Source: Alphaproteobacteria bacterium (GTDB lineage Bacteria; Pseudomonadota; Alphaproteobacteria; Reyranellales; Reyranellaceae). From it: 39,486 nt of DNA. The stretch covers positions 1 to 39,486 of the forward strand of contig JAHCJT010000005.1 of assembly GCA_026126245.1 (NCBI GenBank), written 5' to 3'. Shown one piece after another: positions 8,527-16,346 of this stretch (position 1 is the first letter of the stretch; every line of letters starts with the position of its first letter). The notes below the pieces were generated by a model. That model was given only the letters and a program-made list of their open reading frames with translations. It searched no databases and had not been told where the DNA came from. The position numbers and the translations under genes were made by a program.

Positions 8527-9186
8527 CTAGGCCGCGATGATCGTCCATGTCCAATCGCCGCGAAATCCCGCCTCGGCAAAGACCGCCTCCCAGCCCTCGG
8601 GATAGTCGTGGAATCGTGCCGTCAGCACCCAATCCACAAAGACAGCCCGTTCCTGCGGCGTGCGGTAGCTGTCCACGCGGATATAGCTGCGCCCGCGTCC
8701 GACGCGCTCGAATTCGCGCAACGCGCGCACGACCCCGGCGCGCTCAAGGTTGTGGATGACATCCAGCCCAATCACGAGATCGAAGCTGGCATCGGCGAAG
8801 GGCAACGCATCACACGAGCCGCACACCAGCCGGCCGCGGGCCTCCGGTTCGGCATGGCTCAGTGCGTAGTGCGAGATATCGAGGCCCCAGACATCGAGGC
8901 CCCGGCAGGCGCCCAGCAGGTCCTTGACGAGAAAGCCCTTGGCACAGCCGACGTCGAGCACCCGCTGCCCGGGGGTCAGCCCGTAGTGGGCCACGATATC
9001 GTGGGCCACCGGCACCCACCGGCCGTCGTAGCGATAGCCGCCATAGCCGTAGTCGCGCGAACCATCGAAGTAGTCGAAGCTGAACTGCATCGCGCGCGCG
9101 ATCAGCTCGGGCGACTTCGCAGTCGCCCGTGCGGCGATGTTGCGGCGGCTCTTCGGCAGGCGGCCCAGCAGGTCGAGGTATGCCAT
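8527..9186 (-). CDS. class I SAM-dependent methyltransferase
   Basis: A 219-residue methyltransferase. Motif I (VLDVGCAKGF) lies near residues 76-85, the acidic second motif in VWGLDIS near 99-105, and a DALPFADASFDLVIG stretch follows, as in small-molecule class I enzymes (Methyltransf_11/25 group). No signal peptide is present. An odd glycine/tyrosine-rich segment (YGYGGYRYDG, about 46-55) precedes the Rossmann core and may form part of the substrate pocket. The gene starts 3 bp after the stop of the upstream SDR gene and lies just before the dehydratase-like SDR gene, so a sugar or sugar-nucleotide is the likely acceptor. It is not closely similar to the other methyltransferase in this locus, so two distinct methylations are possible. 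Confidence 0.87.
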   Translation of the reverse strand: MAYLDLLGRLPKSRRNIAARATAKSPELIARAMQFSFDYFDGSRDYGYGGYRYDGRWVPVAHDIVAHYGLTPGQRVLDVGCAKGFLVKDLLGACRGLDVWGLDISHYALSHAEPEARGRLVCGSCDALPFADASFDLVIGLDVIHNLERAGVVRALREFERVGRGRSYIRVDSYRTPQERAVFVDWVLTARFHDYPEGWEAVFAEAGFRGDWTWTIIAA

Positions 9187-9189
9187 GGC

Positions 9190-10083
9190 CTAGCGCTCGG
9201 CGATCTCACGGTGGACGCGCGCGATGCCATCCGGCAGCTGCGTCATCTTCAGGTCCGGAAATGCCAAGCCGATTGCCGAGATGTCGAACGGGCGATAGCC
9301 ACCGTGCGGCATCGGCCCGCTCCGCTTGGTACCGATGACCTTCACCTTGTTGCCGTACAGCTCCGCAATCTGCTCGGCGATCGCGCGGAACGAATGCACC
9401 GCGCCCGACGCGACGTTCAGGGCTCCGACGGAACGTTGCTCGACGATGCGGGCGATGATCTCCGCGACGTCGTCGATGAAGACGTGATCGCGCCGCTCTT
9501 CGCCCTCGCCGAACAGGATGATGTCCTTGCTCGCCGCGGCAAGGCGCCGGTATTGATTGGGCCCGTAGCCGCCATGCGGATCTGCTGCGCCATAGATCAT
9601 GGTCGGCCGCACAAAGGTGAGGCCGGCCGTCGGCACCACGTCGCGCAGCATCAGTTCGCGGGTCAGCTGCATGATGCCATAGAGGTTGTCCGGACCTTTG
9701 AGCGAGCTCTCTGTCAGCGGCACGCTGCTGTCGGCATAGACCGCGTCCGAGCTGACGTAGACCACGTGGTCGACCGGTCGCGCGCGCAGGGCATTGGTGA
9801 TCCGCGCCATCATCGCCAGATTGTGCACGACCATGTCCGGAGTCCGGCACGGGACCTTCACTGCCGAGATGATGACAGTGTCCTTGGGCCGGAGCTGGCC
9901 GACGAGTCGGTCGGTCGCGGTATCGGCGCCAAGGTCGATCTGCGCGCGGGCGAGGCCCACGACGTCGCCACCCCTCGCGGCAATGCGGTTCGCCACAGCA
10001 TGGCCGACAAAGCCGGCAGCGCCAACGACCACGGTGCGCGGCGGCAACAGACCCGGCGAACGCGTATGCGTAAGAATGGTCAC
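9190..10083 (-). CDS. NAD-dependent epimerase-like SDR with Tyr-x-x-x-Gln in place of Tyr-x-x-x-Lys
   Basis: A 297-residue SDR. The NAD motif GAAGFVG is at residues 21-27, the strand ending YVSSD at 109-113, and the expected catalytic Tyr is Y135 in NLYGIMQLTRE. The position four residues on, normally the catalytic Lys, is Gln139; the codon on the minus strand is CAG, so this is not a reading error. Downstream motifs (VRPTMIYG, then RRDHVFIDDVAE) are standard for the family, so the fold and cofactor site look intact. Loss of the Lys suggests altered chemistry, a non-catalytic role, or a different proton relay. The stop overlaps nothing downstream (3-bp gap), and the start overlaps the dehydrogenase-like gene upstream by 4 bp. 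Confidence 0.88.
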   Translation of the reverse strand: MTILTHTRSPGLLPPRTVVVGAAGFVGHAVANRIAARGGDVVGLARAQIDLGADTATDRLVGQLRPKDTVIISAVKVPCRTPDMVVHNLAMMARITNALRARPVDHVVYVSSDAVYADSSVPLTESSLKGPDNLYGIMQLTRELMLRDVVPTAGLTFVRPTMIYGAADPHGGYGPNQYRRLAAASKDIILFGEGEERRDHVFIDDVAEIIARIVEQRSVGALNVASGAVHSFRAIAEQIAELYGNKVKVIGTKRSGPMPHGGYRPFDISAIGLAFPDLKMTQLPDGIARVHREIAER

Positions 10084-11351
10084 ACCTGTGTGGGTAGCAG
10101 GGGTGGTCGGCCGATCGAATAGAGAGCAAGGCCGGCGGCCGCAGCCTTCTGCGTATCGAGCAGGCGATAGGGATCGATCACCACGCGGCCGCGCATCCGG
10201 GCCGCGAGCGCCGCCGGATCAATCTGCCGATAGGCCGGCCACGGGGTCATCAGCAGGACGGCATCCGCCGCATCGGCCACGCCCTCGGCCATGGCGACAC
10301 CGACCGTCTGCGGCACGACGGAGGCCGGCACGACCGGGTCGTGAACCTTGAGCTCGATGCCGGGCAGTCGACCGATCAGGGCGACGGACGCGCTGTTCTT
10401 TGTCGAGTGCGTGTCCTGCTTGTAGGCCAGCCCCATGATGCCCAGCCGCGGGCGTTCGACCACGTCGAGGACGGTCCGCTTCAGCGTGCGGTACGCCCAG
10501 TCCCGCATATACCGGCTGTTCTCGACATAGGCTTCGATGACGCCGGTGGCGCTGCCTTCCCGGGCTCCGAGTCCGATCACGGTGGCGAGGTCGCGCTCCA
10601 GATTGCCACCGGCGATGCCCAGACCCGGCGTCAGATAGGCGGACGGCCCGATGCGGGCGTCAAGTCGCAGCGCCGGCGCGATCTCCGACCAGTCGGCCGA
10701 GATCCGTTCGCAGAGTTCGGCCAGCGTGTTTGTCGTCGAGACGCTGGCGACCAGGAAGCAGTTGATGGCGACCTTGGCGAGTTCGGCACTCTCGTATCGC
10801 ATCGGCAAGATGGGGCAGCCGAAACTCTCCAGAAAGGCGCGGTAGGTCGTCGGCAGGGGCAGCGATGGATCCGCGCAGCCGACGATAAAGCGCTCCGGCG
10901 CGGTGGCACGCTCCAGCGCACGCCCGAAGATCAGCGTCTCGACCTGATAGTAGAGTCGCGCCGGATCGAAGCGGATGCTGCGGGTAAAGCCCGGCGGGAC
11001 CTGACTCAGCATCACCAGTGAGGTCTGTGGCCGGAGCGTCGGCATGACCCGCGCCAACACCTGGTGGATGGGCGTCAGATCAGCGCGTCCCGTGTCGTCC
11101 GTCGGCACATCCGGCGCGATATAGACGACATCGCAACCGGCAAGCGCATCCACGTCCGACGTGAAGGTCAGCCTTGAGCGATGCTCGGCGAAGGCCCCGT
11201 CAAGGCCAGGTTCCACCACCGGCAGGACGCCTCGCCCGATGCGCTGCACCAACGCGGCGTCATCCGACCAGCCCACGATCGCGTGCCCCTGGATCGCTGC
11301 GCCAACCGCAGAGCAAATGCCGAGATGGGTGAGGCCGATGAATCCGATCAT
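10080..11351 (-). CDS. UDP-glucose/GDP-mannose dehydrogenase-family protein lacking the catalytic Cys
   Basis: A 423-residue protein with the three-domain layout of nucleotide-sugar dehydrogenases: an N-terminal NAD strand (MIGFIGLTHLG, 1-11), a central helix with the conserved SAELAK...N pattern (188-208), and a C-terminal substrate domain starting at GLAYKQDT. The active-site motif, usually PGxGFGGxCxxKD, reads PGLGIAGGNLERD at 242-254, so the nucleophilic Cys is Asn250 and the Lys is Arg253. Without the thiol the normal two-step oxidation to a uronic acid cannot proceed by the standard mechanism; it might stop at the aldehyde, do other redox chemistry, or be structural. The start is ATG 11351, where homology begins; a longer frame to 11420 runs through the divergent promoter region. 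First gene of the leftward operon. Confidence 0.88.
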   Translation of the reverse strand: MIGFIGLTHLGICSAVGAAIQGHAIVGWSDDAALVQRIGRGVLPVVEPGLDGAFAEHRSRLTFTSDVDALAGCDVVYIAPDVPTDDTGRADLTPIHQVLARVMPTLRPQTSLVMLSQVPPGFTRSIRFDPARLYYQVETLIFGRALERATAPERFIVGCADPSLPLPTTYRAFLESFGCPILPMRYESAELAKVAINCFLVASVSTTNTLAELCERISADWSEIAPALRLDARIGPSAYLTPGLGIAGGNLERDLATVIGLGAREGSATGVIEAYVENSRYMRDWAYRTLKRTVLDVVERPRLGIMGLAYKQDTHSTKNSASVALIGRLPGIELKVHDPVVPASVVPQTVGVAMAEGVADAADAVLLMTPWPAYRQIDPAALAARMRGRVVIDPYRLLDTQKAAAAGLALYSIGRPPLLPTQV

Positions 11352-11393
11352 GAACGAAGCCAGATGCGGGCGAGGGCTTCTCAATCGAGCGGC

Positions 11394-11432
11394 TGACGTG
11401 ATAGCTACCGCTGGTCGCACTCTATCGCGTCA
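11394..11432. promoter_or_regulatory. inverted repeat between divergent glycan genes
   Basis: Two 11-bp arms, TGACGTGATAG at 11394-11404 and CTATCGCGTCA at 11422-11432, are inverted with a single mismatch and a 17-bp spacer. They lie in the 113-bp gap between the divergent starts at 11351 and 11465. The placement suits an operator shared by both promoters, or a hairpin in the leader of either transcript. No matching regulator gene is present in the window, so function is inferred from symmetry and position only. Confidence 0.4.
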
Positions 11433-11464
11433 CTTCGTCGGAAGCCAGCGGACAGGAGCGGAAT

Positions 11465-12607
11465 GTGCTTTCGCGGATCGTCTACCCTGTACTGGCACGT
11501 TTGCTCTGGCTACTTCGCGTCCGCTTTCTCTGCCTCACCAGCCCCAATCGGATCGGCCACCTGGCAATCGAACCCGACTGTCACGCCAAGGATCGCCTGC
11601 TGGCGGGCAGATGGGAACTGACCGTCCTGCTGCTGCGGCCTGCCGACGTGGCAAATCCCCGCTTGCTCGAGCATTGGCGCAAGTATTTCATCGTTGTCTC
11701 CAGGCCGACTCCTTTCCGTCTGCTGACTCCGTTCCTGTCGTTTGATTTTCTGAGGCTGTATCCCCTTCGCTGTGTCGTCGCCATCGACGATACCGCAACG
11801 GCATACGATACCTACCGGCGCTGGGGCGAGCGGCCGCCGCTGTTGGCCTTGACTGCGACCGAACGCGCTGCCGGGCGCGCGACCCTGGAGAAGATGGGCG
11901 TGCCGGCCGGCGCTTGGTTCGTCTGCATCCACTCGCGCGAGGGCGGCTACTCGCCCGCGGACGAGCATCTGCACTCCTACCGGAACAGCTCCATCGACGA
12001 CTATATCCCTGCGATGCACGCGATCGTCGCCGCCGGCGGCTGGTGCATCCGCATGGGTGACTCGACGATGCGTCCGTTGCGGCCAGTCCCCGGCGTCATC
12101 GACTACGCGTTGTCGCCGTACAAGGATGCGGCGATGGACGTCTACCTGTGTGCGGAATGCCGCTTCGTGCTCGGCAACTCTTCAGGCCTCTATATGCTGG
12201 CCGCGGTTTTCGGAAAGCCGAGCGCCCTGGCCAACCAGGCGCCGCTGTCAGCGGTCTATGGCGTGGGCATCCGCGACATCGCGATCCCAAAGCGCCTGCG
12301 GCGCGATGGCCAGCTGCTGCCACTGGGGCCTCTCTTGCGCTCACCCATAGCCAACTACCGTTTCACCGAGCTCTACGAGAAAGACCGCCTCGAACCGGTC
12401 AACAACACGCCGGCGGAAATCCTTGCCATGACCGAGGAGATGCTCGAGAGAGTTTCGGGCAGCCCGACCTACACTGCCGACGACGAGGCACGACAGGAAA
12501 AGTTTCGCGCCCTCTTTGCCAGGGGGCACTACAGCTTCGGCGCCGCCTCGCGCATCGGCCGGGACTTTCTGCGGAATTTGGCAGAGTCCGATTTCAGACC
12601 AGCTTGA
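11465..12607 (+). CDS. TIGR04372-type glycosyltransferase
   Basis: A 380-residue protein whose pattern matches my recollection of the TIGR04372 family of putative glycosyltransferases: HSREGGY at 156-162, YRNSSIDDY at 172-180, GGWCIRMGD at 191-199, and a later NSSG (about 239) in the nucleotide-binding half. The N-terminal 25 residues are hydrophobic with Arg interspersed, possibly a membrane-associating helix. The start is GTG at 11465 with AGGAG 6 bp upstream; an ATG two bases earlier is out of frame. It is transcribed divergently from the leftward operon and probably adds a sugar to a surface glycan. Donor and acceptor are unknown. Its last 14 bp overlap the convergent transaldolase gene. 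Confidence 0.85.
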   Translation: MLSRIVYPVLARLLWLLRVRFLCLTSPNRIGHLAIEPDCHAKDRLLAGRWELTVLLLRPADVANPRLLEHWRKYFIVVSRPTPFRLLTPFLSFDFLRLYPLRCVVAIDDTATAYDTYRRWGERPPLLALTATERAAGRATLEKMGVPAGAWFVCIHSREGGYSPADEHLHSYRNSSIDDYIPAMHAIVAAGGWCIRMGDSTMRPLRPVPGVIDYALSPYKDAAMDVYLCAECRFVLGNSSGLYMLAAVFGKPSALANQAPLSAVYGVGIRDIAIPKRLRRDGQLLPLGPLLRSPIANYRFTELYEKDRLEPVNNTPAEILAMTEEMLERVSGSPTYTADDEARQEKFRALFARGHYSFGAASRIGRDFLRNLAESDFRPA

Positions 12608-13307
12608 AGCCGGCCGCTTTGGCGTCGTTGTGGAACATCTTGACGGTCTCCAGCGAGAACTCGTCGAGATCCTTCCCAATGGTCGGCAGCTTGGCGAGGA
12701 TATCGGGGGTGATGGTGATGATGTCGCAACCGCTCTCGTCCGCCTGCAGGACGTTGAGCACCTCGCGCGGACTGGCCCAGAGGAGCTCCACTTTCGGTCG
12801 GCCGGCCAGCGCTGCCTTCGCCTGACGCATCACGGGGATCGGATCCACGCCCGTATCGGCAATCCGGCCGGCGAAGACCGACACGATCGCGCGGCTGTTC
12901 GGGCTGACGGCGTCGGCAACGGCCATGACCTGTGCGAGCGTCATGACCGCCGTGATGTTGAGCGCAAAGCCTTCTGCCGACAGTTTGCGGATCAGGGGGA
13001 CGGTCGATTCCGCCCTGGTGTTGCTGATCGGGATCTTGACGAATGTGTCACCGCCCCAGCTGGCGATGGCCCGCGCTTCAGCTTCCATGGCGTCAAAGTC
13101 GTCGGAGAAGACCTCGAAGGAAATCGGCAGGTCGGGGATCGCCGCGATGGCCGCCTTGGCGAACGCCGCATAGTCGGTGACGCCCGAACTGCGCATGAGC
13201 GTCGGATTGGTCGTGAAGCCCTTGACCGTGCCGGCCCGGCGCGCGGCCTTCATCGCCTCGATGTCGGCGCCATCCATGAACAGCTTGATCTTGAGCGGTT
13301 TGATCAT
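12594..13307 (-). CDS. transaldolase (short TalC/FSA-type)
   Basis: A 237-residue class I aldolase barrel. TTNPT is at 32-36 and the Schiff-base Lys is K91 in FVKIPISN. In fructose-6-phosphate aldolase two active-site positions are Gln59 and Tyr131, while transaldolases have Glu and Phe there. This protein has E65 (ISFEV) and F145 (VSVFAGR), so transaldolase activity is favoured: transfer of dihydroxyacetone from fructose 6-phosphate to erythrose 4-phosphate, giving sedoheptulose 7-phosphate. The start is ATG 13307, overlapping the isomerase stop in ATGA; a GTG 15 bp further out is less likely. Coupling to a GmhA-like isomerase suggests that it feeds heptose synthesis rather than only the pentose phosphate pathway. 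Confidence 0.9.
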   Translation of the reverse strand: MIKPLKIKLFMDGADIEAMKAARRAGTVKGFTTNPTLMRSSGVTDYAAFAKAAIAAIPDLPISFEVFSDDFDAMEAEARAIASWGGDTFVKIPISNTRAESTVPLIRKLSAEGFALNITAVMTLAQVMAVADAVSPNSRAIVSVFAGRIADTGVDPIPVMRQAKAALAGRPKVELLWASPREVLNVLQADESGCDIITITPDILAKLPTIGKDLDEFSLETVKMFHNDAKAAGFKLV

Positions 13308-13909
13308 TCGATCGATTCCCACTTCATCTCATTGGCCTTCAAGGCGGGGTGAGTCACGATCAGGTGCCAGACGACGGCATGAAACGCTTCGGTATGCGGC
13401 GTAATGGTGGCCGGATTGACGACCGGGACGACGACGCACGCGTCGGCGACCTGCGCCGTGTAGCCGCCGTCACGCCCCACGACGCCAATGATCTTTGCGC
13501 CCACGTCCCTCGCCAGCTTGAGTGCATGGACGAGATTCGGGCTGACGTTCTTTTCCAGGTTGCCGCCGCCAACCGAGAACACAAAGACCGCATCCTTGGA
13601 GTTCAGCCGGCTGCCCTTCAGCCAATCCGCGAAGGCGACGTCCCATCCGTCGTCGTTGATTCGGGCGGTGAGCTCCGAGACGTTGTCAGTTGGCGTATAG
13701 GCTTCGACGTTGGCGATCTTGCGAAAGTCATTGACCGCGTGCGAGCAATTGGCCGCGCTGCCGCCGACCCCCAGAAAGAACAGGCGACCGCGGTCAGCAC
13801 GCACGCCGGCAATCACCCGCACGACATCATCGATCACGGCGCCGTCCAATCGCTCGATGATTTCGACAGCTTCGCGCAAATAGAGGGTCGTGTAGCTGGT
13901 CGCGTTCAC
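13304..13909 (-). CDS. SIS-domain sugar-phosphate isomerase, GmhA-like
   Basis: A 201-residue SIS-domain protein, the usual size of sedoheptulose-7-phosphate isomerase (GmhA, about 190-200). The phosphate-binding motif GVGGSAANCSH is at 47-57, followed by DNVSELTARINDDGWD (75-90), which parallels the GmhA segment ending in an Asn-Asp-x-Gly motif. A second SIS strand (VFSVGGGN, then GAKIIGVVGRDGG) is also present. The start is GTG 13909 with AAGGTGG just upstream; the frame continues to 14008 but the extra residues have no family match. It overlaps the transaldolase gene by 4 bp. Likely reaction: sedoheptulose 7-phosphate to an aldoheptose 7-phosphate, although other ketose-aldose phosphate pairs are possible. 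Confidence 0.88.
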   Translation of the reverse strand: MNATSYTTLYLREAVEIIERLDGAVIDDVVRVIAGVRADRGRLFFLGVGGSAANCSHAVNDFRKIANVEAYTPTDNVSELTARINDDGWDVAFADWLKGSRLNSKDAVFVFSVGGGNLEKNVSPNLVHALKLARDVGAKIIGVVGRDGGYTAQVADACVVVPVVNPATITPHTEAFHAVVWHLIVTHPALKANEMKWESIE

Positions 13910-14696
13910 GCATCCACCTTCGTCGGAAAACAGGATACAACCCAAACCTGCAGAAATGCAGCTGTGGGCCTGAATGTTGAAGGGAAGTCGCAGCAGATTC
14001 AATCGCAAGGCGTCCGCTTGCCGCTGCGGTTCCAGCCGCGCCCCGGAGAAGCGATCGACAAGGACAGCATTTCCGCACCTGAGCGATCTTGGAACCGTGG
14101 CATTTCCTGTTCACCGTGGCGATGCCCGCCGCGCCATCACACTGGGTGAGGATGGCACCGGCACAAGGTAGGGCGCGCGTCGGCACCGGACGTGCTGCGG
14201 TCGCTGGCAGCACTGCACAGTGGCCCGCGCCGGAAGCCAGGCTGTCGTGCCCCGACCGGGCTTACCGGCATTGCGGTGGCCAGCGCATGCGGCGGCGACG
14301 CCTGCGTTGGGTTGTTGTTACTCCGGTGCAGCGAGGCGGATCGGCCGGACGGGCATGAGTGCGATCGACTTGAGGCTCAGGCTTCAGGATCGGCACCTAG
14401 GACACGTCGGACGAAAGAGCCGGCACGCGAGTCGTCCCTGCGCCGGGCAAAAGGCGGTCCGCCGATCGGACCCGAACACTGCCGCGGTCGCGCCGTCATC
14501 TTGGCGTCAGAAATCGACTGGCCCGGTCGCGGGGACATGAGTGCCCCGACGGCTGCGCGATCGGAATCAACATCTGCCAAACGCGCAGTCCTCCCCCGCG
14601 CAAGTACGCACCGCCGAAGCTTCGCGGCGATGCTAGCTTTTCAACCGTCGACGTGTCGGACGGACACTGACGGAATCAGAACATGGAGGAGACTCA
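13910..14696. other. 787-bp intergenic region, no gene supported
   Basis: This stretch separates the divergent starts at 13909 and 14697. Several frames are open across it, as expected at this GC content, but none has a recognisable domain, a good ribosome-binding site or a leader peptide. It holds a perfect 6-bp inverted repeat, GGTCCG-CCGAT-CGGACC, at 14456-14472, which could be an operator or hairpin. The TRAP receptor gene at its right end has a clear GGAGGAGA ribosome-binding site. I see no tRNA. Confidence 0.5.
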
Positions 14697-15800
14697 ATGC
14701 GCCTTTCACGTTTGCGGTTGACGCGCCGCAAGCTTGCTCCTGCCGCGGCAGTCGCGGCTGCTGCGGTGGCAGCGCCGGCCATCGCACAACAATCAGGAGA
14801 GTCGGTGCGATGGCGGCTGGTCTCCAGCTTTCCCAAGAGTCTCGACACGCTGTTCGGTGCGGCACAGACCATTTCGCGAGTCGTCGGCGAATTGACCGAC
14901 GGCAAGTTCGTGGTGCAGCCCTTCGCCGCCGGCGAGATTGTGCCGGCGCTGCAAGTCCTAGACGCCGTATCCAACGCCACGGTCGAATGCGGCCACAGCT
15001 ACACCGGCTACTACATCGGCAAGAACCCCAGCTTCATTTTCGACGGTTCGCTGCCGTTCGGCCTGACGCCGCGCCAGCACAGCGCCTGGCTGTTTCACGG
15101 CGGCGGACGCCAGCTCATGGAAGAAGTTTATGACGCCTTCAACGTCGTGGCGATTCCGGCCGGCAATACCGGCGGCCAGATGTTCGGGTGGTTTCGCAAG
15201 GAGCTGAAGACGCCCGCCGACTTCCAGGGCCTCAAGATGCGCACCGCCGGCTTCGGCGGCAAGGTGATGTCCAAGTTGGGCGTTGTGCCGCAGCAGATCC
15301 CCGGTGGCGACATCTATCCGGCGCTCGAGCGCGGCACGATCGACGCCTGTGAATGGGTCGGCCCCTATGACGACGAGAAGCTCGGCTTCAACAAGGTGGC
15401 CAAATATTACTACACGCCCGGCGTGATGGAGATGGAGGCGACGAACCACCTTTTCATCCACAAGGCCGCGTGGAATGCGCTGTCGCCACGCTTCCAAGCG
15501 GCGCTGCGCTACGCCTGCAACTACGCGATGACCGAGATGCTGGCAACCTATGATGCCAAGAACGCCCAGGCCATCGCCCGGCTGGTCGCCGCCGGCACGC
15601 AGCTTTCCGTGCTGCCGACGGAGGTGGTGCGCGCCCTGCGCGTCGCCCTCGAAGCGGTCCTCGACGAGGAGGCGGCGGCCAGCCCGCAGTTCAAGAAGAT
15701 CCTGGAAAACTGGCGGCAATTCCGTGCCGATCAGCATCGCTGGTTCCTGATCGCCGATACCCGCGCCGAGCTAGCGGCCTACAACTCGGCGCCGCGCTAG
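14697..15800 (+). CDS. TRAP transporter solute-binding protein, DctP/TakP type
   Basis: A 367-residue periplasmic receptor. An N-terminal leader with a twin Arg (LTRRKL), an Ala-rich core and APAIAQ cleavage region ends near residue 31. The mature protein carries the DctP pattern: VSSFPKS strand, TDGKFVVQPFAAGEIVPALQ, the Arg-bearing LKMRTAGFGG that clamps the substrate carboxylate, GGDIYPALERGTIDACEW and TNHLFIHK. The IPGGDIYPALERGTIDA form resembles the TakP/mannitol-chloroaromatic subgroup, which binds 2-oxoacids and related carboxylates; this assignment is from family memory. No DctQ or DctM membrane genes lie in the window, so it is an orphan receptor or partners with a distant permease. 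Start ATG follows GGAGGAGA by 5 bp. Confidence 0.92.
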   Translation: MRLSRLRLTRRKLAPAAAVAAAAVAAPAIAQQSGESVRWRLVSSFPKSLDTLFGAAQTISRVVGELTDGKFVVQPFAAGEIVPALQVLDAVSNATVECGHSYTGYYIGKNPSFIFDGSLPFGLTPRQHSAWLFHGGGRQLMEEVYDAFNVVAIPAGNTGGQMFGWFRKELKTPADFQGLKMRTAGFGGKVMSKLGVVPQQIPGGDIYPALERGTIDACEWVGPYDDEKLGFNKVAKYYYTPGVMEMEATNHLFIHKAAWNALSPRFQAALRYACNYAMTEMLATYDAKNAQAIARLVAAGTQLSVLPTEVVRALRVALEAVLDEEAAASPQFKKILENWRQFRADQHRWFLIADTRAELAAYNSAPR

Positions 15801-15822
15801 GCGACGCCGCAGAACCTGAATG

Positions 15823-15870
15823 CCGGGGCGCGTGCCGCGTCGGGATCATTTCCCGAATGGCGCGCCCCGG
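15823..15870. terminator. nested hairpin between convergent genes
   Basis: A perfect 10-bp inverted repeat, CCGGGGCGCG at 15823-15832 and CGCGCCCCGG at 15861-15870, encloses a second perfect hairpin CGGGA-TCATT-TCCCG at 15841-15855. It lies 22 bp after the TRAP receptor stop and 78 bp from the stop of the convergent small secreted protein gene. No T-tract follows, so it may be a bidirectional terminator or an RNA 3'-end stabiliser. Confidence 0.5.
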
Positions 15871-15948
15871 TTCGCCTGTCCGGGCACCATTGGTGCCGCC
15901 TCGACCGCCATCACGCGCCATGCCGACCCGGCCGTCGCCGTCTATCGC

Positions 15949-16185
15949 CTATTCGGCGTTGATCCGGCACTCGACAATCTTGTTGCGGCTGTTGGTTTCA
16001 CATCGGCAATGGCCGAGCTTCACCTTGCCGTTCTGGGCCTGAGCGCGCGCATCCGCTTTGGCCTTGGCGCAGGCCTCGTCCTTTGTGACGGCGCTACCGG
16101 TGCCCGTCAGCGCCAGCGCCGGCAGCGTGATGCTCACGACGGCCATGGCCAACACGCCGGTCACCACCACAAGTTGGAGTCTCAT
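15949..16185 (-). CDS. small secreted protein with four cysteines
   Basis: A 78-residue protein of unknown family. The N-terminus (MRLQLVVVTGVLAMAVVSITLPALA) is a clear Sec signal peptide with likely cleavage after residue 25 or 26. The mature part is about 52 residues, Lys/Ala-rich, with four Cys (in DEACAK, GHCRCE and VECRI) that could form two disulfides. The start is ATG 16185, preceded by GGGAGA 8 bp upstream; the frame stays open beyond it but the upstream residues have no leader. It lies alone between two receptor genes and converges on the TRAP gene. No function can be assigned. Confidence 0.75.
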   Translation of the reverse strand: MRLQLVVVTGVLAMAVVSITLPALALTGTGSAVTKDEACAKAKADARAQAQNGKVKLGHCRCETNSRNKIVECRINAE

Positions 16186-16346
16186 CGGGCGGTCTCCCTT
16201 CCGGACGGATCGGCGCGTGCCCCCTCCAACGCCGCAACGACCGCGACCTCCACGCCGGCCGCCCCGCGCCCGTTGGTCCCCGCGCCACGCCACCACGTTA
16301 CATCCGCCACCTGCATCGAGACTGACGAAACGGCCCGCCGGCACGC

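Noticed and set aside
7660-10122. 820-codon plus-strand frame
   Set aside because: Antisense to three clear enzymes (two SDRs and a methyltransferase), with no domain of its own.
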